A DNA stretch of 64,000 nucleotides from Crocinitomicaceae bacterium (GTDB lineage Bacteria > Bacteroidota > Bacteroidia > Flavobacteriales_D > Crocinitomicaceae), in the NCBI GenBank assembly GCA_030730025.1, contig JANQWC010000005.1:143886-207885 (forward strand), given 5' to 3'. The notes below the pieces were generated by a model. It saw only the letters and a list, made by a program, of their open reading frames with translations. It was not told the origin of the DNA and searched no databases. Shown one piece after another: positions 8,716-18,511 of this stretch; the first letter of the stretch is position 1; every line of letters begins with the position of its first letter. Made by a program: the position numbers and the translations under genes.

Positions 8716-9954
8716 CTAGTAATTCCAATTGAATCTTTGTGCGATGCGCTGATGGATGTAGGCCAGTACTTCTTCGTGTTTGATATACGTCAGTACATCT
8801 TCCATAAAGGCTTGTAGGAGTAGGTTTTTGGCCGAAGCAGCACTTAAACCACGAGCTCTAAGGTAAAATAGTGCGTTTTCATCGAGCTGCCCGGTTGTGG
8901 AGCCGTGTGAACACTTCACGTCGTCGGCATAAATCTCGAGTTCTGGTTTGGAATTGATGCTTGCGTTGTCTGACAACAGTACGTTGGCGTTGCTCTGGTA
9001 GGCATTTGTTTTTTGGGCGTCTTTGCGTACAAAAACCTTTCCGTTGAACACAGCCGTTGCTTTGTCTGCGGCTACACCTTTGTACGTTTCAAAAGACTCG
9101 CAATTGGCAACTTTGTGGTCCATGGTGGTGTAGTTGGCCACGTGTTGTTCGTCTTTGAGCCAGTAAGCGCCATTCAGATAAGTTTGGGCGTGCTGACCTT
9201 CAACGGCAACAACAGCATCATTGCGGACAAAACTGCCGTCTAAAGTAATGGTATTGATTTCAAAATGAGATTGTGCACCTTGTTTGGCGCGGTCTTCATT
9301 GAAGTCGAAATGGCCTGTGCTGCAATCTTGAATTTTTGAAACCTTGATGCGTGCTGCTTTCGCGACGTCATATTGAAAATGCGTGTGGGCAAAACCAATG
9401 GTGTCTGCGCTGCTTTTTGAAACAAAGTAGATGGCTGCTTCGGAATTTTCACCAAATTGAAAATGATGGCGATAGAAACACTTGCCTCCGCTATTGACTT
9501 GTATAAGTTGAATAGGCTTATCTAAGGTGCAATTGGCTGCAATACTGATGCAGACACCTTGCTGGGCATAAAGTGCGTTCAGCGCTCCAAAAACATCGTT
9601 AAATGTAGCGTCGTGGAAGCTTGTGCTGGCCTCGTTGAGCAGTTTGATCTCTACACCAAGCGGTAAGTCTTGTGGTAAGAACACTTGCTCGTTATTGATC
9701 AGGACAGTATAAGCATCTTGAACCACAGAATAGGCCTTTAATTGCGTCTCATCGAGCAAAACTGGGTCGTGGAACTGAGCGGCAGCCAACTTACCAAGTC
9801 TGGTGTATTTGAAGCGCTCTGCTCTGGTCGTCGGGAAGTCTTTACCCAATAGATAGGCTTGCGCTGTTTCTTGCAGGGCTGTTGGTATTTCAATTTGACT
9901 TGCCTTAAGATCGGCAATAAATTGATCGAGTTTGTTGCTGACAATGGTTTCCAT
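8716..9954 (-). CDS. sufD: Fe-S cluster assembly protein SufD
   Basis: The scaffold partner of SufB in the SufBC2D complex, which builds Fe-S clusters in the cytoplasm. At 412 residues it has the beta-helix core typical of SufB/SufD and the C-terminal signature DDVKCSHGSTTGQLDENALFY, with the conserved Cys/His. It is the last gene of sufA-B-C-D, one nt after sufC. The cysteine desulfurase gene sufS, which often follows, is absent: the terminator and atpG come next. Confidence 0.95.
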   Translation of the reverse strand: METIVSNKLDQFIADLKASQIEIPTALQETAQAYLLGKDFPTTRAERFKYTRLGKLAAAQFHDPVLLDETQLKAYSVVQDAYTVLINNEQVFLPQDLPLGVEIKLLNEASTSFHDATFNDVFGALNALYAQQGVCISIAANCTLDKPIQLIQVNSGGKCFYRHHFQFGENSEAAIYFVSKSSADTIGFAHTHFQYDVAKAARIKVSKIQDCSTGHFDFNEDRAKQGAQSHFEINTITLDGSFVRNDAVVAVEGQHAQTYLNGAYWLKDEQHVANYTTMDHKVANCESFETYKGVAADKATAVFNGKVFVRKDAQKTNAYQSNANVLLSDNASINSKPELEIYADDVKCSHGSTTGQLDENALFYLRARGLSAASAKNLLLQAFMEDVLTYIKHEEVLAYIHQRIAQRFNWNY

Positions 9955-9955
9955 C

Positions 9956-10702
9956 TTACAAACTTTCTTTGATCCAGTCGTAGCCGCGTTCTTCTAGTTC
10001 TAGCGCAAGTTCTTTTGGCCCTGATTTGACGATTCTACCGTCGTAAAGCACGTGCACTACATCTGGAACGATGTAGTCGAGCAAGCGCTGGTAGTGGGTT
10101 ATTACGATGGTGGCGTTTTCTGCTGACTTGAGCGCATTGACACCATGAGAAACAATGCGCAATGCATCGATGTCCAGACCAGAATCGGTTTCGTCTAGAA
10201 CCGCTAATTTAGGTTCGAGCATCGCCATCTGAAAGATTTCATTGCGTTTCTTTTCGCCGCCTGAAAAACCTTCATTGACTGAACGCGAGGCCAATTTGGC
10301 GTCTAGTTCTACAAGTGCTGATTTTTCGCGTACAAGCGCCATAAAATCTTTTGCAGAGATGGGGTCTTGACCCAAGTAAGCACGCTTTTCATTGAGTGCC
10401 GTTCTTAAAAAGTTGACGTTGCTCACACCCGGAATTTCTACAGGATATTGAAAAGCCAAGAACAAACCTTCTCTTGCGCGGTCTTCGGTTGCGAGTTCGA
10501 GGAGGTCTTTGCCTAAGAATGTAACGCTGCCTTCCGTAATTTCGTAATCTTCACGACCTGCTAAAACTGAAGCAAGTGTACTTTTACCGGCGCCGTTAGG
10601 TCCCATAATGGCATGTACTTCACCTGCTTTTACTTCGAGGTTCAATCCTTTGAGGATTTCCTTACCGTTGATGCTCGCGTGTAAATTTTCTATTTTTATC
10701 AT
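9956..10702 (-). CDS. sufC: Fe-S cluster assembly ATPase SufC
   Basis: The ABC-type ATPase of the Suf machinery, 248 residues. Walker A is GPNGAGKST at residues 34-42, the signature FSGGEKKR at 146-153 and Walker B LAVLDETDSGLD at about 166-177. The Phe-Ser-Gly-Gly-Glu-Lys-Lys-Arg-Asn form is specific to SufC. It lies 28 nt after sufB and 1 nt before sufD. Confidence 0.98.
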   Translation of the reverse strand: MIKIENLHASINGKEILKGLNLEVKAGEVHAIMGPNGAGKSTLASVLAGREDYEITEGSVTFLGKDLLELATEDRAREGLFLAFQYPVEIPGVSNVNFLRTALNEKRAYLGQDPISAKDFMALVREKSALVELDAKLASRSVNEGFSGGEKKRNEIFQMAMLEPKLAVLDETDSGLDIDALRIVSHGVNALKSAENATIVITHYQRLLDYIVPDVVHVLYDGRIVKSGPKELALELEERGYDWIKESL

Positions 10703-10730
10703 TGTTGTGGGTTCTGATCTTGAGATTTGT

Positions 10731-12179
10731 TTAACCTACGCTTCCTTCAAGGCTGATGGCCAAGAGTTTTTGCGCTTCTACGGCAAATTCCATCGGTAAT
10801 TGATTGAGTACTTCTTTGCAATAGCCATTGACGATGAGGCTGATGGCTTTCTCTTCGCTGATGCCGCGCTGCATGCAATAGAAAAGTTGGTCTTCACCAA
10901 TTTTTGAGGTCGTGGCTTCATGTTCGATTTTTGCGCTCGGATTCTTACATTCGATATACGGGAAAGTATGTGCTCCGCAATGGTCGGTCATGAGCAAGGA
11001 GTCGCATTGCGAGAAATTGCGCGCGTTTTGGGCTCCTTTATGAATTTGGACAAGGCCTCTGTAGGAGTTTTGTGAGTTTCCGGCAGAGATTCCTTTTGAA
11101 ATGATTGTTGATTTGGTGTTTTTGCCGAGGTGGATCATTTTGGTTCCGGTGTCGGCTTGTTGGTAGTTGTTGGTGACAGCTACCGAATAGAATTCGCCAA
11201 CTGAGTTGTCGCCTTTTAGGATGCAAGAAGGGTATTTCCAAGTAACGGCTGAGCCGGTTTCTACTTGAGTCCAGGAAATTTTAGCGTTGGTTTCGCAAAT
11301 GCCGCGCTTGGTGACAAAATTAAATACACCGCCTTTGCCTTCTTTGTCTCCGGGGTACCAGTTTTGTACTGTTGAATATTTGATTTCGGCGTCTTTGAGG
11401 GCGATGAGTTCTACCACTGCTGCGTGCAATTGGTTTTCGTCGCGCTGAGGAGCCGTACAACCTTCAAGGTAAGAAACATAAGCGCCTTCATCTGCCACTA
11501 CAAGTGTACGCTCGAATTGCCCGGTACCGCCTGCGTTGATCCGAAAATAAGTAGAGAGTTCCATCGGGCAGCGAACGCCTTTTGGAATGTAGCAAAACGA
11601 ACCATCGGTAAAAACGGCACTATTGAGCGCTGCGTAGAAGTTGTCTGTGCTGGGTACAACGGTGCCCATGTATTTTTGCACGAGTTCGGGATGTTCTTGA
11701 ACGGCTTCCGAGAAAGAACAAAAGATAATACCGAGCTCGCTGAGTTTGGCTTTGAATGAGGTGGCCACAGAAACGGAGTCCATGACGAAATCGACGGCTA
11801 CGCCAGTGAGACGTTGTTGCTCTTCCATAGAAATACCCAATTTTTTCATGGTTTCCTTGAGCTCTGGATCGACGTCGTCCCAAGATTCGTATTTCTTGGT
11901 TTGTTTAGGCGCAGAATAATAGGCGATTCCCTGAAAATCAGGTTTGTTGTAGTGTACATGAGCCCATTCTGGCTCGGTCATGTCTTGCCAAATAGCGAAG
12001 GCTTTGAGGCGTTCGTCTAGAAGCCATTGTGGCTCATTTTTTTTAGCAGAAATCAGGCGAATGATGTCTTCGTTGAGACCAATCGGAACGGTATCGGTTT
12101 CGATATCGGTAACAAAACCAAATTTGTATTCTTGGTTTTCGAGGTCTTGGGCAAGTTCGTTTTCGGTGTAGTTCGACAT
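10731..12179 (-). CDS. sufB: Fe-S cluster assembly protein SufB
   Basis: The main scaffold subunit of SufBC2D, 482 residues, the standard length. Conserved stretches include [34 protein letters not shown] and [21 protein letters not shown], with the Cys of EGCTAP, and SSCILKGD-like [16 protein letters not shown] near the C-terminal third. It begins 2 nt after the sufA-type gene and is the second gene of the operon. Confidence 0.98.
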   Translation of the reverse strand: MSNYTENELAQDLENQEYKFGFVTDIETDTVPIGLNEDIIRLISAKKNEPQWLLDERLKAFAIWQDMTEPEWAHVHYNKPDFQGIAYYSAPKQTKKYESWDDVDPELKETMKKLGISMEEQQRLTGVAVDFVMDSVSVATSFKAKLSELGIIFCSFSEAVQEHPELVQKYMGTVVPSTDNFYAALNSAVFTDGSFCYIPKGVRCPMELSTYFRINAGGTGQFERTLVVADEGAYVSYLEGCTAPQRDENQLHAAVVELIALKDAEIKYSTVQNWYPGDKEGKGGVFNFVTKRGICETNAKISWTQVETGSAVTWKYPSCILKGDNSVGEFYSVAVTNNYQQADTGTKMIHLGKNTKSTIISKGISAGNSQNSYRGLVQIHKGAQNARNFSQCDSLLMTDHCGAHTFPYIECKNPSAKIEHEATTSKIGEDQLFYCMQRGISEEKAISLIVNGYCKEVLNQLPMEFAVEAQKLLAISLEGSVG

Positions 12180-12181
12180 CT

Positions 12182-12505
12182 TTATACAGAAAAGGATTCA
12201 CCACAACCACATGTACGATCGGCATTGGGGTTCTGAAAAACAAAACCTTTGCCATTGAGCCCACCTGAAAAATCAAGGGTTGTGCCTACTAAATAGAGGT
12301 AACTTTTTTTGTCCACAACAACTTTGACGCCGTTGTTTTCAAAGGACATATCGCCTTCGTGTTCTTGGTTGTCAAAAGTAAGTTGGTACATGAGGCCAGA
12401 ACAGCCTCCGCCTTGTACACCTACTCTGATAAAGAAACCATCTTTTTGTTCGTCTTCCATAAGACGAATCGACTGTTTTTTGGCAGCATCTGTAACGGTT
12501 AACAT
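12182..12505 (-). CDS. sufA: A-type iron-sulfur carrier (HesB/IscA/SufA family)
   Basis: A 107-residue carrier that receives Fe-S clusters from the Suf scaffold and passes them to apoproteins. The three ligand cysteines of the family are present: Cys35 in GGGCSG, and Cys99 and Cys101 in RTCGCGESF. It is the first gene of the sufABCD operon, 2 nt before sufB. The name sufA is given by context; erpA/iscA-type function cannot be excluded. Confidence 0.93.
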   Translation of the reverse strand: MLTVTDAAKKQSIRLMEDEQKDGFFIRVGVQGGGCSGLMYQLTFDNQEHEGDMSFENNGVKVVVDKKSYLYLVGTTLDFSGGLNGKGFVFQNPNADRTCGCGESFSV

Positions 12506-12551
12506 CTCGTTTTTATTTAGATTAATTATAAATAAAACACTTTGTTTGCTG

Positions 12552-12579
12552 CAAATTTACCACTTTAATGGTATTGCAA
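12552..12579 (-). promoter_or_regulatory. Promoter of the suf operon
   Basis: On the minus strand TTG (12579-12577), a 17-nt spacer and TAAATTTG (12559-12552) match the Bacteroidota -33/-7 consensus; a TTTG at 12584-12581 is an alternative -33. A leader of about 40 nt precedes the sufA ATG at 12505. I saw no recognisable Rrf2/IscR-type site. Confidence 0.6.
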
Positions 12580-12637
12580 CCAAAGATTTAAACAAAGAAA
12601 TTACGCGCTTGTTTGTGTTTCTAGTTATTTTTAGCAG

Positions 12638-13582
12638 ATGAAGAGCTATTTCCTTAGTGCATTTTTCCTGCTTTGTTTTGTTGGCCAGGTAGTTGGTCAG
12701 GTCGCAGAACAAAAGTTCAATACCAATTACGTTTATATATTAGTCATCGATGGCCCGAGATACTCAGAAACGTATGGCGAGCCCACCTGCAAATACAGCC
12801 CCATTCTCTGCGATTCGCTCAAGCACGAGGGCACCTTTTATGCCAACTTCAAAAACAACGGCCCCACTTACACGGTTCCGGGCCACACCGCAATCGTCAC
12901 CGGAACTTATCAGCGTATCTCCAATGCGGGTACCGCCTTGCCCAAAGAGCCCAATATTTTTCAGTACTTTTTGAAAGCGTCGGGCAAAGACTCCACAGCG
13001 GCATATGTTGTGGCCAGCAAGGGCAAATTGGATGTATTGGTCAATACTTCGCACAAAAAATGGAACAACCAATTTGTAGCCAGCACCTATTGCGGCCCCA
13101 ATGGCAATGGCTTGGGTTATGGCCGCGACGACAAAACTTTCGCCAAAACTGCTGAGTTGGTGCAGTCTGCCAATCCTCCACAACTCATGCTCATCAATCT
13201 CTTGGCTGTCGATGTGTATGGCCATGCCAACAACTGGGACAAATACCTTGAGTCTATCACGCAAACAGATCTTTATGCAGCCAAGCTTTGGCAAATGATC
13301 CAAGAAAATCCTGTATTGCGCAATCAGACAACGCTATTTATCACCAATGACCACGGCAGGCACTTAGATGGCGTGCGATCAGGGTTTGTCAATCATGGTT
13401 GTCGTTGCGAGGGCTGTCGGCATATTTCGCTTTTGGTGTTGGGGCCAGATACCCCAAAAGGTGTTGTGGTGACGGAAGAAGCCGAAATGACAGACATCTC
13501 CAAAACAATTGCGGAAATATTACATTTTGAGATGCCAACGAGCAAAGGTGAGTTGCTGAGAACAGCCTTACCTTTGAAATAG
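12638..13582 (+). CDS. Secreted alkaline-phosphatase-superfamily hydrolase
   Basis: A 314-residue protein with a signal peptide (MKSYFLSAFFLLCFVGQVVGQ). Metal-site and nucleophile motifs of the alkaline phosphatase/phosphodiesterase superfamily are visible in order: VIDGPR (Asp38), YTVPGHTAIVTG (Thr79 nucleophile, His83), LAVDVYGHANNWDKY (Asp192, His196) and TNDHGRHLDG (Asp238, His239). A later His262 in CRCEGCRHI could complete the second metal site; the three nearby cysteines are unusual. Nucleotide pyrophosphatase, phosphodiesterase or sulfatase activity are all possible. Only a weak box (TATTTTTA) precedes it, and it is divergent from suf. Confidence 0.82.
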   Translation: MKSYFLSAFFLLCFVGQVVGQVAEQKFNTNYVYILVIDGPRYSETYGEPTCKYSPILCDSLKHEGTFYANFKNNGPTYTVPGHTAIVTGTYQRISNAGTALPKEPNIFQYFLKASGKDSTAAYVVASKGKLDVLVNTSHKKWNNQFVASTYCGPNGNGLGYGRDDKTFAKTAELVQSANPPQLMLINLLAVDVYGHANNWDKYLESITQTDLYAAKLWQMIQENPVLRNQTTLFITNDHGRHLDGVRSGFVNHGCRCEGCRHISLLVLGPDTPKGVVVTEEAEMTDISKTIAEILHFEMPTSKGELLRTALPLK

Positions 13583-13612
13583 AGTGTTAATGCTCTGTGG
13601 TCTTTCTTGTTT

Positions 13613-15613
13613 TTAGAAAAGATCTTCTAATAGCTGCTCATCAACCAAATTAGGCAGTGTTACTTTCAAAAGCGGTTCGGCTTCCATGGCGCGTTTGATG
13701 GCAAAAGTAGCGTTTTCATTGCGTGCCCAATTGCGTCTGGCAATTCCGTTATTGACATCCCAATGGAGCATGCTCGTGAGGTTGCGTTGCGCTTGTGCTG
13801 AGCCGTCTAACAGCATGCCAAAACCACCGTTAATGACCTCGCCCCAACCTACACCGCCACCGTTGTGGATACTCACCCAAGTCGCGCCGCGGAAGCTGTC
13901 GCCGATGACGTTTTGGATGGCCATGTCTGCGGTAAATCTTGAACCGTCGTAGATATTTGAAGTTTCGCGGTAAGGAGAGTCGGTTCCGGATACGTCGTGG
14001 TGATCACGGCCTAAAATGACGGGGCCAATTGCTCCTTTGGCAATGGCTTCATTGAAAGCAGCAGCGATGCGCATGCGGCCTTCTGCATCTGCATACAAGA
14101 TGCGTGCTTGCGAACCCACCACCAATTGATTGGCGCGCGCTCCCTTGATCCATTGAATGTTGTCGGCCATTTGCTGCTGGATTTCTGCTGGGCTCTCTTG
14201 CATCATGTGCTCGAGTACTGCACAGGCAATGGCATCGGTTTTTTCGAGGTCTTCGGGCTTGCCGCTGGCACAAACCCAACGGAAAGGGCCAAAGCCGAAA
14301 TCAAAGCACATTGGGCCTAGAATATCTTGGATATAAGAAGGGTATTTGAAATCGATGTGGTTGGCTGCCATGACCTCTCCACCAGCCCTTGAAGACTCCA
14401 GTAAGAAGGCATTGCCGTAATCGAAGAAGTAAGTGCCTTTTGCAGTGTGTTTATTGACAGCCGCAGCGTGTCTGCGCAAGCTTTCTTGAACGAAGGTTTT
14501 GAATGTTCCTGGGTCGTTAGCCATCATGTCGTTGGCTTCATCGAAGCTCAAGCCGGCTGGGTAATAACCACCTGCCCATGGGTTGTGCAGCGAAGTTTGG
14601 TCCGAACCGAGGTCGACATGAACGCCTGTTTGGTCGAATTTTTCCCAGACGTCGACAACATTGCCTAAGTAGGCAATAGACACGACTTCTTTAGCTGCTT
14701 GTGCTTTTTTGACGCGTGCAACGAGTTGGTCTAAGTCTGAAATGATTTCGTCTACCCATCCCTGTTCGTGACGCGTATGTGCCGCTTTGGGGTTGACTTC
14801 TGCCGTAACCGAAATGACACCAGCGATGTTGCCAGCTTTGGGTTGTGCGCCCGACATACCACCTAAACCTGCAGTCAAGAATAACTTGCCTTGGATGTCG
14901 TCGCGGTTTTTAGCCAACCTGCGCACTGCATTGAGTACCGTAATAGTGGTGCCGTGCACGATTCCTTGCGGGCCAATATACATGTAAGATCCGGCTGTCA
15001 TTTGCCCGTATTGGGTAACGCCTAGTGCATTGAATTTTTCCCAGTCGTCTGGTTTAGAGTAGTTCGGAATCATCATGCCATTGGTAACCACCACGCGCGG
15101 GGCGTTTGGATGCGATGGAAACAAACCCATTGGGTGGCCAGAATACATGACCAAGGTTTGTTCGTCGGTCATTTCGGACAAATACTGCATCACCAAACGG
15201 TATTGGATCCAGTTTTGGAAAACCGCACCGTTTCCGCCGTAGGTAATGAGCTCGTGTGGATGCTGTGCGACCCGATGATCGAGGTTGTTTTGGATCATGA
15301 GCATAATGGCTTTCGCCTGAGCTGATTTTCCGGGGTAGTCGTCTATTGGCCGTGCAAAAATAGGATGCTCGGGCATGAAACGATACATATAAATACGACC
15401 GTAGGTTTGCAGTTCTTGCGCAAATTCTGCCGCAAGAATGGCGTGTTGTGCTTTCGGGAAATAACGCAAGGCGTTGGCAATAGCCAATTTCTTTTCAGCA
15501 GGGCTTAAAATCTCTTTGCGTTTTGGCGCATGATTAATGGCTGGATCCCAGGCTTTTGGTGCAGGGAGTGCTGTAGGTATTCCTTGTTTGATTTCGTCGG
15601 CAAAACTGATCAT
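13613..15613 (-). CDS. hutU: Urocanate hydratase, long form
   Basis: Converts urocanate to imidazolone propionate in histidine degradation, using tightly bound NAD+. At 666 residues it is about 100 longer than the common 550-560-residue bacterial enzyme and closer in size to the eukaryotic form. Recognisable conserved stretches include ITYGGNGAVFQNW, the NAD-binding LFLTAGLGGMSGAQPKA and the C-terminal WVSIHNGGGVGWGEVINGG. No other hut gene lies nearby, so the pathway is dispersed. A -7 box lies 16 nt upstream. Confidence 0.97.
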   Translation of the reverse strand: MISFADEIKQGIPTALPAPKAWDPAINHAPKRKEILSPAEKKLAIANALRYFPKAQHAILAAEFAQELQTYGRIYMYRFMPEHPIFARPIDDYPGKSAQAKAIMLMIQNNLDHRVAQHPHELITYGGNGAVFQNWIQYRLVMQYLSEMTDEQTLVMYSGHPMGLFPSHPNAPRVVVTNGMMIPNYSKPDDWEKFNALGVTQYGQMTAGSYMYIGPQGIVHGTTITVLNAVRRLAKNRDDIQGKLFLTAGLGGMSGAQPKAGNIAGVISVTAEVNPKAAHTRHEQGWVDEIISDLDQLVARVKKAQAAKEVVSIAYLGNVVDVWEKFDQTGVHVDLGSDQTSLHNPWAGGYYPAGLSFDEANDMMANDPGTFKTFVQESLRRHAAAVNKHTAKGTYFFDYGNAFLLESSRAGGEVMAANHIDFKYPSYIQDILGPMCFDFGFGPFRWVCASGKPEDLEKTDAIACAVLEHMMQESPAEIQQQMADNIQWIKGARANQLVVGSQARILYADAEGRMRIAAAFNEAIAKGAIGPVILGRDHHDVSGTDSPYRETSNIYDGSRFTADMAIQNVIGDSFRGATWVSIHNGGGVGWGEVINGGFGMLLDGSAQAQRNLTSMLHWDVNNGIARRNWARNENATFAIKRAMEAEPLLKVTLPNLVDEQLLEDLF

Positions 15614-15629
15614 AAATATAGTTTTGCCA

Positions 15630-15637
15630 CAAAAATA
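15630..15637 (-). promoter_or_regulatory. -7 promoter element for hutU
   Basis: TATTTTTG on the minus strand matches TAnnTTTG, 16 nt before the hutU ATG at 15613. A second, imperfect TATATTTA directly abuts the ATG. Confidence 0.5.
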
Positions 15638-15644
15638 AGCAATG

Positions 15645-18113
15645 TTAGTACTTCAGCACGACAAAACCGTGTTTTTGAAGCTCAATACCGCCATCTAAAG
15701 TCGCATCTATGCGGTAGAAGTAGGTTCCTTCTTCAACGGTATCGCCCGCGGCTGTTTTGCCGTACCATTTTTCGGCAGGGTTGGTATATTCAAAGATGAC
15801 ATTACCCCAACGGTTCAGAATGGTACATTTAAACTCAGCGATGCCTTGGTAGTCTACAAAAAAGGCATCATTGCCACTCAGTGAAGAAAGCACAACAACG
15901 TTTGGAGCGGTGATGTCGCAGGGTTTGTAGGTGATGTTGGCTGTGTCGCTAATGGTATTACATGAATTTTGTGCGGTATAAATATAATTACCGGCTTCTG
16001 TGGCTAGTCTTGGCACTTCTGTGCTGCCGTCCCACCATTGTCCGTTGATAGGCGGGCTGTAGCCACTTTGCAGCGGCGGTGTGTTGATGACATAAGGGTT
16101 GAGCCATAAGTTAGCTCCTTGGCAAATGGCCGAATCTAAAATGGCTGTATAGACGTAAGGCATAAATTCAATGCTAGCCGCGACGGTGTCTTGGCAGGCG
16201 TTGTCTATAAAAAATACAGGGAAGACGCCGCCCATATTGTAGGTCATGATTTCGGGGTTGTCTACGAGGTTATTTGGGATAAAATGAACCGCTGTATCCA
16301 AAGCAAACCATTGACCGCCCGCATAAGCGGTAGTATTACCTACAAAGTAGCTATAGTTGCAAACGGCAGTATCTGAGAAAATAGCTGGGCGAGGCAAAAC
16401 AACGAAGGAAACAGTGGTGTCGTAGTTACAACCAAAGTTGTCGGTGATGTTGTAGGTGTAGTTGGTGATACCTGCTGTATTCGGTTGGATCACGATGAGG
16501 GTGTCGTTTTGGCCAGAGATAATGGTGGGGTCTGACAACCAGCCTTCGGTAACCACGTAGTTTTGGTACCCTTCGCTTTCAGGATAAAGGGAGGCATTGA
16601 AATAGATACCCCAAGAGAAAATATAGCCGTCGTCGATACCTTGGTTGTCTTGAACGGAGATGGTCCAGTTGCCATTGATAGGGCAGCCTGCAAATTGGTT
16701 GAAATCGCCGTCGGGGAGGTACACGCCATCCGGATTCATGGACGGAAAGCCGTAGTCATTGATGACGGTATTACCAGCCGTATTCTCAGCACAAATGGTA
16801 CCGAAGGTATTGTTCACCGCTGAAAAGCAATAGCTCCAAACAGGTGAGCCCGGGTTGCCGCCGTCGATATCGGTATCGTTGCCTAAGAAAGTACTGATGC
16901 CGTTGCCACAGCCACCCGGCACTAAAGCGGCCCAACCAAATGGCGTGCCATTATAGGCATTCATAATGGAGACGGTTGTTCCATTCGGACAACTTAAAGT
17001 GATTTCTAAGTCGCCAATGTAGGAGTGCTCGATGTCCAAACAAATTTGTTCGATATCGGCGCCTGAGGTAATGACCGCTGTAGAGTCAAAGCCCGACATC
17101 GGAATATTGGTTTGGTACATTTGCCCCGCGCCATCTGGCAAGAAAGTAAGGCCCGCGAAAGTACCGCCAATTTGGAAGGTGCCGCCAGGGATTTCAATAC
17201 CAACGGTGTCTTGTTGGGTAACACCACCAATTAGGTATGAGTTTTGACCCAAACAAACGGTGTCTTCTAGTGGCCCTGTACCTGCAAAAATTGGAGGGAT
17301 AGAAACGCGCACTTTGAAATTAGAGTGAATGGTTTGCGGAAACTGGTCGGTAACGGCGAGGTCTACGTAATAACCGGTATTGGCCGTGGGTGTGAACCAA
17401 ACTTGGTCACCTGTAAATTGCCCTACACCACCAATAGTCCAAACGAAAGTACAGTTGGCATTGGTTTGCGAATAGCCGGTGTTGGTATTTTCTAAGGAGT
17501 GCGGAAATGCCGGGAGTGCTTTGAGCAAGACGCTATCGCCAGGGCAGAGGTCTACAAAACCGGTGTCTAATGGATTCATGATGTTGGTGCCGCCGCCATT
17601 TTTGAAGGCCTCGACATGTGCAACAATCGGCTGAGGTGGATTGCCACAAGCGACGTTTGCTACCCAACCAGTACCTTCATTTGCTCCGTTAGATTTGAAG
17701 CGCAAAGTAAGACAGCCTGTTGGGTTGTTCCAAGAAGCCTGCGCAAAAAGCCCAACCGGATTGGTGCCGTTGTTGTAGGCGCCGAGTAGGGGCGAAGCAG
17801 TTGATGGCCCGTCGTAGATGTAGAGCGTGTCGGTAGGATGGACATCCCATTCAAAGCCAATGTTGGTGGCAAATGCGATTGATACTTTTGAACCTTGTGT
17901 GAGGTCGGGGCAGAGCACTAAAGTTTCGTTCATGTTGGGTGCGTAGTTGCCCGCACCATCTATGAAGTTGGTACCGCCCGTTGGCACAATACCAGAACAG
18001 TTGAGCGGGTTGGTTTGCCCGTAGTCTGGACCTGTTAAAGTGAGGGTTACTTGCGCCTGAACAGAAGAAATGAACGCAAATAAGAAAAGGGTTGAGCGTA
18101 GAATTAGTTTCAT
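15645..18113 (-). CDS. Large secreted protein with CUB-like and P-domain-like modules and type B T9SS sorting domain
   Basis: An 822-residue surface or secreted protein. After a signal peptide (residues 1-20, ending SSVQAQ) comes a CUB-like module (about 35-160, with WDVHPTDTLYIYDGPS and LTLRFKSNGANEGTGW). A middle module (about 320-520) resembles the proprotein-convertase P domain (LDIEHSYIGDLEITLSCPNG and NGNWTISVQDNQGIDDGYIF). Immunoglobulin-like segments follow. The C-terminal 90 residues (FKCTILNRWGNVIFEY, EEGTYFYRIDA) are a gliding-motility/CHU_C type B sorting domain. No protease catalytic motif is visible, so binding or adhesion is more likely than catalysis. Its ATG overlaps the upstream gene's stop (ATGA). 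Confidence 0.85.
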   Translation of the reverse strand: MKLILRSTLFLFAFISSVQAQVTLTLTGPDYGQTNPLNCSGIVPTGGTNFIDGAGNYAPNMNETLVLCPDLTQGSKVSIAFATNIGFEWDVHPTDTLYIYDGPSTASPLLGAYNNGTNPVGLFAQASWNNPTGCLTLRFKSNGANEGTGWVANVACGNPPQPIVAHVEAFKNGGGTNIMNPLDTGFVDLCPGDSVLLKALPAFPHSLENTNTGYSQTNANCTFVWTIGGVGQFTGDQVWFTPTANTGYYVDLAVTDQFPQTIHSNFKVRVSIPPIFAGTGPLEDTVCLGQNSYLIGGVTQQDTVGIEIPGGTFQIGGTFAGLTFLPDGAGQMYQTNIPMSGFDSTAVITSGADIEQICLDIEHSYIGDLEITLSCPNGTTVSIMNAYNGTPFGWAALVPGGCGNGISTFLGNDTDIDGGNPGSPVWSYCFSAVNNTFGTICAENTAGNTVINDYGFPSMNPDGVYLPDGDFNQFAGCPINGNWTISVQDNQGIDDGYIFSWGIYFNASLYPESEGYQNYVVTEGWLSDPTIISGQNDTLIVIQPNTAGITNYTYNITDNFGCNYDTTVSFVVLPRPAIFSDTAVCNYSYFVGNTTAYAGGQWFALDTAVHFIPNNLVDNPEIMTYNMGGVFPVFFIDNACQDTVAASIEFMPYVYTAILDSAICQGANLWLNPYVINTPPLQSGYSPPINGQWWDGSTEVPRLATEAGNYIYTAQNSCNTISDTANITYKPCDITAPNVVVLSSLSGNDAFFVDYQGIAEFKCTILNRWGNVIFEYTNPAEKWYGKTAAGDTVEEGTYFYRIDATLDGGIELQKHGFVVLKY

Positions 18114-18502
18114 TTTTGCTGAGTTTGCATTTCTAATGAAAGGATGTTTTTGGATTTAACAACCAAGATTTTATTGGTGTTCGCTACCAAAAAGTATTGT
18201 GTTCTGTCTAGAATTTTGAGATCAAAATCTGTAAAGACGATGGGTTCTTTTGAAATGACCATAGGAACATCTGGGTTTGAGCTCAATTGAATGGTCTGAA
18301 AATTTGAAACGTCTTTACCTTGTGGGGCATCAATTAAATAACAAGCATGCGTCAGGGCGTACTCGTAAAGCGGCAAGGAGTTTTCGGCTTTGAACTGCGC
18401 AATTTCTTCTTTGGAATAACTTTTGCTAAGCTTAGTTTCGAGGGTTTGAGACCAGCTAGAAAGGCTTAAAAGGGCAAAAAATAGGGTGTAAATGAGTTTC
18501 AT
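18110..18502 (-). CDS. Small exported protein of unknown function, coupled to the CUB/P-domain gene
   Basis: A 130-residue protein that I do not recognise. It has a signal peptide (MKLIYTLFFALLSLSSWSQ) and a mature part of about 110 residues with one Cys and no repeats. Its TGA overlaps the start of the 822-residue T9SS gene (ATGA), so the two are translationally coupled. The pairing suggests a role linked to export or surface anchoring of the larger protein, which is inference only. It has no recognisable C-terminal sorting domain and probably stays periplasmic. Confidence 0.7.
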   Translation of the reverse strand: MKLIYTLFFALLSLSSWSQTLETKLSKSYSKEEIAQFKAENSLPLYEYALTHACYLIDAPQGKDVSNFQTIQLSSNPDVPMVISKEPIVFTDFDLKILDRTQYFLVANTNKILVVKSKNILSLEMQTQQK

Positions 18503-18511
18503 ATTGGATAG

